DNA of 12,527 bases from Methanobacteriota archaeon (GTDB lineage Archaea; Thermoplasmatota; E2; DHVEG-1): the NCBI GenBank assembly GCA_903930505.1, contig CAIYYQ010000324.1, positions 1 through 12,527 of the forward strand, given 5' to 3'. Every line of letters starts with the position of its first letter. Positions within the stretch are counted from its first letter, which is position 1. The notes below the pieces were generated by a model that worked only from the letters and a program-made list of their open reading frames with translations, was not told where the DNA came from and ran no database searches. Shown in pieces: positions 1 to 6,329 of this stretch. The translations under genes and the position numbers were made by a program.

Positions 1-102
1 CAATAGATGGATCAAGAGATGATCGTTACATTGCCTCTTGGTTTCGACCCCAGCGTATCGGCGATTTCTGGTTGCAGGGAACGCCTAACTCCCCGGTCTA
101 TT
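1..102 (-). ncRNA. SRP (7S) RNA, 5' part, Alu domain; runs off the left edge
   Basis: Read on the minus strand from about position 102, this matches the start of archaeal signal recognition particle RNA, the scaffold that pauses translation and targets secretory proteins. Helix 3 is a GGGA/UCCC stem closing the loop GUUAGGCGU. Helix 4 is a CCAG/CUGG stem closing a loop that contains UCGCCGA. The two loops can pair through GGCG and CGCC, the tertiary contact typical of the Alu domain. The linker UGCAAC stands where archaeal RNAs usually have UGUAAC. The next part, GGGGUCGAAACC, also looks like archaeal 7S RNA. The 5' end is approximate, and the S domain and 3' strand lie outside the window. 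Recognition is from memory of the family plus the visible pairing, not from a covariance search. Confidence 0.8.
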
Positions 103-114
103 CTACACCTTTCG

Positions 115-139
115 CCATTTTTATTAGGAGAATATTTTA
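115..139 (-). promoter_or_regulatory. Candidate promoter of the SRP RNA
   Basis: Two AT-rich TATA-like stretches lie just upstream of the RNA on the minus strand: TAATAAAAA (118-126) and AAAATATT (131-138). TATA centres in archaea usually lie about 26 bases before the start site. These two would place the start near 96 and 109, bracketing the inferred 5' end near 102. The promoter overlaps the last codons of the membrane-protein gene. Confidence 0.4.
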
Positions 140-421
140 CCATGATCGTTGGATGATGAGTCGTAAGTTTCTGAAGAACTGAAAGAAAATCAATGCGATT
201 GAAACAGCGAGAAACGCGACATCTCGCGCAATAAAAATCCAGGCCTGTGATAAATCATCAGATGATGCAAACTGATTTGATGCAACTTTTCCCGCGTTAT
301 ATGCATCAAGGATTATGAGAACAACAGATATAGCAATCACGATGAATAGGAAAACATTTATGTAAAACGATATTTTATTAAATTTTTGCTTATCCATTTG
401 TTGAAACCAACCATCTGCCAT
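137..421 (-). CDS. Small two-helix membrane protein, family not recognised
   Basis: This 94-residue protein is not one I recognise. It has a short polar N-terminus (MADGWFQQMDKQK), a hydrophobic helix at about residues 16-38, a polar connecting segment rich in Asn, Ser and Asp, a second helix at about 62-84, and a basic tail (RNLRLIIQRSW). This predicts a two-pass membrane protein with both ends on the same side. The ATG is well supported: a strong Shine-Dalgarno AAGGAG (430-435) lies 8 bases upstream, with a TATA-like element behind it. It lies 63 bases downstream of DP2 on the same strand and may be read partly from DP2 transcripts. Its 3' end carries the SRP RNA promoter. No catalytic motif or cysteine is visible, so no function is proposed. 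Confidence 0.75.
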   Translation of the reverse strand: MADGWFQQMDKQKFNKISFYINVFLFIVIAISVVLIILDAYNAGKVASNQFASSDDLSQAWIFIARDVAFLAVSIALIFFQFFRNLRLIIQRSW

Positions 422-429
422 ACAACCAA

Positions 430-476
430 CTCCTTATCTTATAGCAGAGAAGCAATAGAAGACGAGCTATAAGAAA
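430..476 (-). promoter_or_regulatory. TATA-like element and ribosome binding site of the membrane protein
   Basis: On the minus strand, TTCTTATAGC (about 466-475) would place transcription start near 444. AAGGAG (430-435) lies 8 bases before the ATG. The element sits directly after the DP2 stop codon, so this gene can be expressed independently of DP2. Confidence 0.45.
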
Positions 477-484
477 GTTATGTT

Positions 485-3400
485 TCAGAAAAAATCAGAT
501 AGTTTCGTGACTTTCATATGGTCGCTGATAAACAACGAATCAATGGATTTTTCCACAAGTTTAATCCGTTGACACGCGTACTCGGGCAGATGGTATCGTT
601 CTGCGATCTCTTTTGAGATATTCAGATATTTTTTTACTGACATCTCATGGACGGTAAGCGTGAGTTTTCCCTGACATTTCGAACAAACCCCTTGTAATGG
701 GATACGACGATACGTCACATTGCACGCTGGACAGCGTACCGACTGCTTGCTGAATGCGCGAAGATTACCCATGATATCAGGAAGGAAATGCTGTTCTATT
801 ACCTTGTAGGCGACATCTGCCTCATCCACGGCACGGATTTTTGCAGCAAGCGATAGCTGCACATTCATTTTTTCCATCATGGTTTTCAATGTTTTATACA
901 ACGATTCTTTCGGCCCAGTACAGATGTGATTGGTGTCATGGGTAAAACCAAACTGTTCATACTGCAACGGGGTCGCAATCCTTGATGAAACAAGTCCCAT
1001 TATGGATTCAAGGTTTTTCGGATGCTCATGTTTCAACGTTGCTTCGTAAAACGCTAAAGGATATCTCGAAAGGGTATCTATGTTATGTGCTTCTTTGTCG
1101 ACTTCTGCAGGGTCAAGACGAGTAGTAAGAATCAACGGTAAATCCATCCGTCCACCTCGTTTATCTGGGATGTAGGCATGAGAAAAATTCAATAATGCAT
1201 CGAGTAAAAGCATCTGCCCGTCCTCGTCGCCATCGCATCTTATCTGTATAAGTTGATTATGCCAGAGTATTGCTTTATCTTCGGCTTTACTGCCTTCAAC
1301 GTCAAGGCAATATGTAGGAGCTTCTCTTACTTCTTTAATCTTTATTTCTTTGATTATATCAAAAGTATAATCAGAAAACGCAACTGCTGGATAATTAATC
1401 CCTTTATAACGAATGAATCTGGAGGTCTCATCAGGTTGCAGATTCACCATTTTTCTAGATCGATTTTTCTTTTTATATGAAACGGGTTTAATAATTTCCG
1501 CAAATCGATATTTATCTTCTCCAACTAATACTAAATGGAACAACTGATGACGAACTGGTTCTTTTCCTAATTTTTCATATATCTTTAGAACTGTTTTCCC
1601 AGGAAGCCTCTTTTTTGTTTTTTGATATCGAGTAAAAATATTTACTCTTAACAACAGATTTGCTATTCCTTCCATCATTTTTTGAGAAACAGAATAGAAT
1701 GTAATTCTATCTGGATCCAAGCTGATGGAACCATCACCATCAAAAAAAGCAGATAAAAAATTAATTATTGATTTTTCATCGCCGCGATAGATAATTTCAG
1801 GAACTTGTTTTTTATATGCAGAAGATCCTGCTTCCCAGATTTTATTGAAAAGTAAAAACAATGCTTTTGAAGAATAAATCATCCTTCCTTCATTTCGATA
1901 GGGGATTAATCCAAACACATTTTTCATGTTTATGTGTAATCTTTTTCGTAATTCGGTGTTCTCTATCCTAAATGCTACCTGATTACAGGTGAAATTAGAC
2001 CGGGACCATCCTTCTGCGCAATAAATTCCAAGAATCCAAAAAAGTGATTGAATATCAGTTATATATGCAGGAATATTAACATGATCTCGTCTCATACCTA
2101 CAGCAGTGTTTTTTGGTAAATCATCATAACAAACATATGAGTTCTCACAGAGTTTTTTAAAATGTAGGAGGGGAACACTTTTATACCATTTGCTTAAACA
2201 ATGGAGTGAAGAACCCTTTATATCACATATTTTGATAACATTATTTCTGCCTAATTTCTTTACCAAATTTTTGAAAAAATCTTTGGAATTTCTTAGTTTA
2301 ATATTGATTAAAATATCGTCGCTTAACTCTGAAAGAATTTTTGGAATATTGATTTCTGATACCGTTGTTTCATAAGGATTTTTTAAACTAAGAGGTACCC
2401 GATCTCCTTCTTTAATATTTTTAGCCTTTTTAACTAAAAGATTACCTTCATGAATAGTTAATATGTTATGATCTGGTGTAACCGTTATCTCTCGATTAGT
2501 AGATGTTTTAATCTTTATCCATTGACTTGTTTTTCCTTTTATGAAATATTTTACTTTTTTCTTTACGAGTTTTCCTGATTCTCTGTTTAAACAATAAGCA
2601 TAGATATTATCTGATGGATCAAGATTTATTCGTATAGTGCCATACGCATCGATAACTTGTGGTTTTCCATTTATTAGTTGTTTCTCTACCATTTCACCAA
2701 TTTTATCTGTAAGAAATTTATCATTATTCTGATCGTAAAGAAAGATGCGATGATCAAAATGAAAACAATTTCTCCTTTTCGCTGCATGATAAAAAGGATG
2801 AGAGAAGCATACTTGTGCATCAGTGAATCCTATGATTCTTCCAAGTGCCCCTGCTGATGTGTGTGGTGCGAGTCCGACAACAAGGTGTCCGGTGAGATCC
2901 TCTATTTTTTTGATTTTGTAGAACCGATCAAGTTTGTAGAATTTTGTGAGGAGATCATCGATGAATTTTGATACCTGAGTAAAGTACTCTGCGCAGGATT
3001 TTGAGATAATCACATCCTGAACATGGAGTTCACAGATTTGTTCTTCCGTTTCAAGCTCATTTCCCAAATAATCTTTGGTATATCCAAGTTCTCGTACTCG
3101 TTTCACGGATATCCCAAGTTCTTTGGGTTTAAAATGAGTAAGAGGGGCATCGGTCATGTCGAATCGTATGGTCCCGTCTTTGAACACGTATACTCCGTGT
3201 TTCGCCCGTAGAATTCCTTTCTCGAGAGGCTCCGGGGTCTTATTTTTTGATATGGTTCCCATCACGCCTTTGATGGTTTCTGGAAGATCATGTTCATTCA
3301 ACATGTTTTTTGCTAGTTGAAGTTCTTCGCTGATGTTGATAGTGTGGGTTTTTATTCGGCCGTTCGCGATCTCAGTATGTGCGCCGCAGGTGCAGGTGAT

Positions 3401-5455
3401 TTTGTGTGTTGTTTTGTTGCATTTTGGGCATTTTCTGTGTCCTGCTTCGACTTCGATGGTTTCTTTTTCTGCAGCGGTTTTAAAGAGTCGTTGGTTTCCA
3501 CCGAAATTACCCAGTGGGAACAGAACGTGGGGTGGCGGTCTCATTTTTCGTGCTGCTGCTTTTTCTGGTCTGCCCATGCGTGCGCCGATGCGAAACGGGG
3601 CACGGGCATTAACGGTGACACCTGCAAGTTGAGAGACAAACGTAACCGTATCTTGTTTGTTATCTGGCTGTTTTTTGAGTAGCGACGTGCGGACGTCAAT
3701 GAGTTTTCTGTCAGAAACATCCAGTCCGCAGCAGCGAATCAAAGGATACGCATAGCGATCAAAGATGATGTTCCCTTCGCGTTGTTTATGGAGTGCCCCT
3801 AGTTCAATAAGGATGTTTTTTATCTGTGGATTTATCGGGATTGTTAACGTATATTCTTTGTGTTCATCTGTTATTATTTTGCTATTTCCTTTTAGGTATT
3901 GGGAGAGTAGACACACATCATCAACGCTGATGTCATGCCAGAAAAGTGTATATCGTGGATGAAGGGGTATGTGGTATCGTTCTGAGAGTGCGAACGCTTC
4001 TTGTGCTGAGGGGTTTTTTAGGTTGATTTCTTGTTTGAAATCTTTTTTGATTTTGTCTGAAACGATTTGATCTGCATCTGTGATATCTTTTTGTGTCTGG
4101 GTTTTTGATACACAATTTAGTGCTTTTTCAAGGTCCTGGATCCACCATTCGTACACGTAGCTTGCATCGGGGAGGATTGCGTTGTTTTCCATGAATTCGC
4201 CAAAGGGAATAAGGATTTCTCCTACGTCAATGATTTTGCTGACCTCTTGGTGGATGTCTTCTACTCTGTTGATTTGAACTAAATCGTTGTTTTGTAAAAG
4301 GACAATCGGCCCTTCTATCTGATCGCAGGAGGTCCCAATGGTTCCTTTTCCGGGTCGTTCGATTTTCATCTGTGTTCCGATGGTTATGAAGCTGTCGAGG
4401 ATGTACATGGTTGCCGGGCTTATTGCGGTTGATGCGAGCCCTGCGGTGCGTGCGCGGCCGTATCTGAGTCTGAATCCTCCTTTTTTTGAGGGGTGAGAAA
4501 GCACTGGTCGTCCTGCGATGACTTCGCCCATGTATTTTGTGGATGGTGGTATTGGTGGGATGCCGGTTGTGAGTTGGGTGGTTTCTGTTCCTTTGTTTAC
4601 GAATTTTTCTAAAAAATCCCATCCGTCGAGTTTGAGTTTTTTCACATGTTTGTAAATCTTTGGTGCTTTGAGGCAGAGTCCTTCTGCGATGACAAGGCAT
4701 GCTCCTCCTCTGAGGCGGTTGGTTCCAACTCTTGGGAGGTCTCGGTATCCGGTGACTTCTTCGTCTTCTGTTCCTTCTCCGTTGACGCAGACTGGGCAGT
4801 TGCTGACGACAAGTTCTATTTCATCTACGGTTGGGACGTATTGGAGGTGTTGGACGCGTTTATACAAGGGTATTTCTTCTTTGTAGCGTTCGATTTCTCC
4901 CGTGGTTGCTTGGTATTTGCCGACCCCAAGTTCACGGCGAACGATATCTGCAATGAGGACGCTCATTGCTTGGCCGGTTCCTCCTGCACTTCTGATTGGT
5001 CCTGAGAAGTAGAGGTCGACGTATGTTGTTCCGTCTTTGTTTTTCCCGAGTTTTACCTCTGCGATTCCTTCAAGTGGTGCAACAAGGACTCCTTCGGTGA
5101 GGATGGCAAGGCCAGTTCTGGTTGCTTGATCTAGTGCTTTTTCAACACTTGAGAATTTGTAGGTTGTTCCTTTCGCTATTTCTCTTGCGATTTCAAGGGA
5201 GACGAGTTCTCGGTTGCCGATTTTTTTTGTTGCTTGTCTAATTTTTGGTGCGATGTCTTTGGGTCCGACGAGTTGTTCGACACGTGCTGCAAGGTCGAGT
5301 GCTTGTGGGATTTCTACTGTGTATTCTGGGTCGAATCCTTTTTTTCGTGCGTTCTGAGCAACGGTGTAGCAGATGTCGATTTCTTTTTGAAGCTCTGTGA
5401 AATATTCCTGCATATTTTTGCTTGCTGCGAGAGGTTCGATTGCGTCTCCACCCAT
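485..5455 (-). CDS. polC: DNA polymerase D large subunit DP2, with in-frame intein
   Basis: This is the catalytic subunit of the archaeal family-D replicative polymerase. It has 1656 residues as written and about 1146 without the intein, normal for DP2. Visible landmarks are the N-terminal MQEYFTELQKEIDICY segment, the conserved GRPEKAAARKMRPPPH region (about 630-650), a CxxC zinc site (CPKC ... CTCG, about 675-690), HAAKRRN (890-896) and CDGDED (1407-1412). D1408 and D1410 correspond to the catalytic aspartates known in Pyrococcus DP2. A C-terminal four-cysteine zinc module (about 1574-1596) follows. The extreme C-terminus, KLSDFF, resembles a PCNA-interacting motif. The intein splits HAAKRRN from CDGDED. 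The first ATG was chosen because an in-frame TGA lies 12 bases upstream. M15 is an alternative start; neither has a clear Shine-Dalgarno. DP1 lies 875 bases upstream on the same strand. Confidence 0.97.
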   Translation of the reverse strand: MGGDAIEPLAASKNMQEYFTELQKEIDICYTVAQNARKKGFDPEYTVEIPQALDLAARVEQLVGPKDIAPKIRQATKKIGNRELVSLEIAREIAKGTTYKFSSVEKALDQATRTGLAILTEGVLVAPLEGIAEVKLGKNKDGTTYVDLYFSGPIRSAGGTGQAMSVLIADIVRRELGVGKYQATTGEIERYKEEIPLYKRVQHLQYVPTVDEIELVVSNCPVCVNGEGTEDEEVTGYRDLPRVGTNRLRGGACLVIAEGLCLKAPKIYKHVKKLKLDGWDFLEKFVNKGTETTQLTTGIPPIPPSTKYMGEVIAGRPVLSHPSKKGGFRLRYGRARTAGLASTAISPATMYILDSFITIGTQMKIERPGKGTIGTSCDQIEGPIVLLQNNDLVQINRVEDIHQEVSKIIDVGEILIPFGEFMENNAILPDASYVYEWWIQDLEKALNCVSKTQTQKDITDADQIVSDKIKKDFKQEINLKNPSAQEAFALSERYHIPLHPRYTLFWHDISVDDVCLLSQYLKGNSKIITDEHKEYTLTIPINPQIKNILIELGALHKQREGNIIFDRYAYPLIRCCGLDVSDRKLIDVRTSLLKKQPDNKQDTVTFVSQLAGVTVNARAPFRIGARMGRPEKAAARKMRPPPHVLFPLGNFGGNQRLFKTAAEKETIEVEAGHRKCPKCNKTTHKITCTCGAHTEIANGRIKTHTINISEELQLAKNMLNEHDLPETIKGVMGTISKNKTPEPLEKGILRAKHGVYVFKDGTIRFDMTDAPLTHFKPKELGISVKRVRELGYTKDYLGNELETEEQICELHVQDVIISKSCAEYFTQVSKFIDDLLTKFYKLDRFYKIKKIEDLTGHLVVGLAPHTSAGALGRIIGFTDAQVCFSHPFYHAAKRRNCFHFDHRIFLYDQNNDKFLTDKIGEMVEKQLINGKPQVIDAYGTIRINLDPSDNIYAYCLNRESGKLVKKKVKYFIKGKTSQWIKIKTSTNREITVTPDHNILTIHEGNLLVKKAKNIKEGDRVPLSLKNPYETTVSEINIPKILSELSDDILINIKLRNSKDFFKNLVKKLGRNNVIKICDIKGSSLHCLSKWYKSVPLLHFKKLCENSYVCYDDLPKNTAVGMRRDHVNIPAYITDIQSLFWILGIYCAEGWSRSNFTCNQVAFRIENTELRKRLHINMKNVFGLIPYRNEGRMIYSSKALFLLFNKIWEAGSSAYKKQVPEIIYRGDEKSIINFLSAFFDGDGSISLDPDRITFYSVSQKMMEGIANLLLRVNIFTRYQKTKKRLPGKTVLKIYEKLGKEPVRHQLFHLVLVGEDKYRFAEIIKPVSYKKKNRSRKMVNLQPDETSRFIRYKGINYPAVAFSDYTFDIIKEIKIKEVREAPTYCLDVEGSKAEDKAILWHNQLIQIRCDGDEDGQMLLLDALLNFSHAYIPDKRGGRMDLPLILTTRLDPAEVDKEAHNIDTLSRYPLAFYEATLKHEHPKNLESIMGLVSSRIATPLQYEQFGFTHDTNHICTGPKESLYKTLKTMMEKMNVQLSLAAKIRAVDEADVAYKVIEQHFLPDIMGNLRAFSKQSVRCPACNVTYRRIPLQGVCSKCQGKLTLTVHEMSVKKYLNISKEIAERYHLPEYACQRIKLVEKSIDSLFISDHMKVTKLSDFF
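1238..1255 (-). other. Anomalous intein C-terminal junction: six residues QLIQIR between HN and Cys+1
   Basis: The intein's canonical His-Asn end (His1399, Asn1400) is not followed by the DP2 cysteine. Eighteen in-frame bases encoding QLIQIR (1401-1406) intervene, and only then comes Cys1407 of CDGDED. Standard splicing needs a terminal Asn, or Gln as reported for the Pyrococcus abyssi PolII intein, directly before Cys, Ser or Thr. Here Asn1400 precedes Gln, and Cys1407 is preceded by Arg. I re-read the codons from the reverse complement, and the frame is continuous. Confidence 0.85.
1238..2767 (-). mobile_element. DP2 intein with LAGLIDADG homing endonuclease
   Basis: This in-frame protein insert, residues 897 to 1400 or 1406 of the precursor, occupies the active-site position used by Pyrococcus PolII inteins (RRN before CDGDED). 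It starts with Cys897 (block A, CFHFDHRI). Block B has T993-P-D-H996. Block F is YCLDVEG, and block G is ILWHN ending at Asn1400. A homing endonuclease lies between the splicing blocks, with two LAGLIDADG-type motifs: LGIYCAEG (1142-1149, Glu at the acidic position) and LSAFFDGDG (1234-1242, Asp). Both acidic residues are kept, so the nuclease looks intact. G+C content drops sharply: sampled 60-base lines are 20-25% in the intein and 53% in the DP2 N-terminal part, which fits horizontal arrival. The C-terminal boundary is abnormal (see the junction entry). Confidence 0.93.
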
Positions 5456-5494
5456 AAATATCGCTCATGAAAAATGAATGATGAAACGAATGGG

Positions 5495-5512
5495 GAGAAC
5501 GTGTTTAAAGCT
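5495..5512 (-). promoter_or_regulatory. Candidate DP2 promoter
   Basis: On the minus strand, AGCTTTAAAC (5503-5512) is a TATA-like element centred about 52 bases before the DP2 ATG, which predicts a leader of about 26 bases. The leader has no convincing Shine-Dalgarno. AAACACGTTCTC (5495-5506) follows the TATA directly, and a near-identical copy occurs at the Mut7-C promoter. Confidence 0.45.
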
Positions 5513-5527
5513 TTGTATCCACTGTCA

Positions 5528-5548
5528 TTCTCCATAGGAAATGGAGGG
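5528..5548. repeat. Short palindrome upstream of the DP2 promoter
   Basis: CTCCAT, a 5-base spacer AGGAA, then ATGGAG form a perfect 6-bp inverted repeat (5530-5546), extendable by two G-T pairs on the outside. It lies about 18 bases upstream of the DP2 TATA-like element and could be an operator or a chance hairpin. Confidence 0.35.
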
Positions 5549-5790
5549 GTTATTTTATGCGTGGTTTTTAGATAAAAAATAAGGAGAGTATTTATTGTGT
5601 CATTTATGCTAATAAAAAGTCAATTATTCGATTTATTGTAACCATCATGATAATACCCAGAATAATAGTAAAAATAAATCAACCAACGCAATTATTGATC
5701 TTTCGTTATTTTTGTTATTATAGTTACAACAAAGATAAAAATTGAATAAAAAAAAAAAAACAGCTTTCATTAAAACCTGTTAATTAGTGC

Positions 5791-5813
5791 TTTATAATAG
5801 TAAATAATAAAAT
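5791..5813 (+). promoter_or_regulatory. Candidate promoter of the zinc-ribbon gene
   Basis: TTTATAATA (5791-5799) and AATAATAAAATC (about 5802-5813) are adjacent TATA-like elements. The second would put transcription start at about 5833, just before the ATG at 5836. The sequence before the ATG (ACCAACCCCT) has no Shine-Dalgarno, so a leaderless transcript is plausible. Confidence 0.4.
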
Positions 5814-5835
5814 CATGTAATCGATACCAACCCCT

Positions 5836-6303
5836 ATGCCTTCAAAGAAAATTGAATCTGAAAGAAAATATGAATGTCATCGCTGCTGGGTTGAAATGGA
5901 TAAAAAGGAAATTGAAATATTTGGACCAAATCTGATCATTGATGTTTGTCCAAAATGTAACGGGATATGGTTAGATAAAGGAGAACTTGACAAGCTGTTA
6001 AAGGATAGAAAATTAGCAAACTATCTTACCAAGCATATTGGGACTAAAAGTAAAAGCCCAATGGTTTGTCCTCGATGTGGAATGACGATGGATATCGAAA
6101 AGGCTGATGATATTGAGGTTGATGTGTGTTTACATTGCGGTGGTGTATGGCTTGATGAAGGTGAATTGGATCGATTAAAGGAGAAATCTAAAGAAGGATA
6201 TACGGGAGATCCGCTTGTTAAGCAAGAAGAAATTGAAGAGGAACAACGATTCAAAGCCCGAAATTCACGTCTAAACAAATTCTTAAATAAAATAACAAAA
6301 TAA
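5836..6303 (+). CDS. Tandem zf-TFIIB-like zinc-ribbon protein
   Basis: This 155-residue protein contains two copies of the short zinc ribbon that Pfam calls zf-TFIIB. Copy one has C14-x2-C17 and C38-x2-C41 followed by GIWLDKGELDKL. Copy two has C78-x2-C81 and C98-x2-C101 followed by GVWLDEGELDRL. The cysteine pairs with the trailing WLDxGEL signature are diagnostic. Each copy should bind one zinc. The C-terminal tail is charged and ends in basic residues (RLNKFLNKITK). No signal peptide or membrane segment is seen, so it is probably cytosolic. Family members are mostly uncharacterised. Its place between the PolD subunits on the opposite strand, tail to tail with DP1 (26-base gap), does not itself show a replication role. 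The start is the first ATG after the promoter and has no Shine-Dalgarno. Confidence 0.9.
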   Translation: MPSKKIESERKYECHRCWVEMDKKEIEIFGPNLIIDVCPKCNGIWLDKGELDKLLKDRKLANYLTKHIGTKSKSPMVCPRCGMTMDIEKADDIEVDVCLHCGGVWLDEGELDRLKEKSKEGYTGDPLVKQEEIEEEQRFKARNSRLNKFLNKITK

Positions 6304-6329
6304 GATCAACAAAACAATCGAAATTTATA

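Larger units (their letters stand above)
5456..5835. other. AT-rich intergenic region between DP2 and the zinc-ribbon gene
   Basis: This 380-base divergent intergenic region holds the DP2 promoter at its left end and the promoter of the plus-strand zinc-ribbon gene at its right end. Between them are a small palindrome (5528-5548), a run of 13 A (5748-5760) and generally very AT-rich sequence. Only short open frames are present (14 to 33 codons), and none is convincing as a gene. No tRNA or other structured RNA was recognised. Confidence 0.6.

Noticed and set aside
3..182. Plus-strand open frame entering from the left edge (59 codons)
   Set aside because: It is antisense to the SRP RNA Alu domain and overlaps the tail of the membrane-protein gene. 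The translation resembles no protein, and RNA pairing explains the sequence better.
1256..2767. Intein treated as ending cleanly at Asn1400 and splicing normally
   Set aside because: The next residue is Gln, not Cys, Ser or Thr, so ordinary class 1 splicing at this point is not supported. The boundary is reported as anomalous instead.
3317..3682. Two overlapping plus-strand frames of 121 and 99 codons opposite DP2
   Set aside because: They are shadows of the well-conserved DP2 zinc-site region, with no promoter, no ribosome binding site and unnatural compositions.
5597..5641. GTG-started 14-codon frame preceded by AAGGAG and a TATA-like stretch
   Set aside because: It is too short to support, lies in very AT-rich sequence where such signals arise easily, and resembles no known leader peptide.
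5748..5760. Run of 13 A as a minus-strand terminator
   Set aside because: No minus-strand gene ends upstream of it, because DP1 stops at 6330 and is followed by the plus-strand gene. It looks like plain AT-rich spacer.
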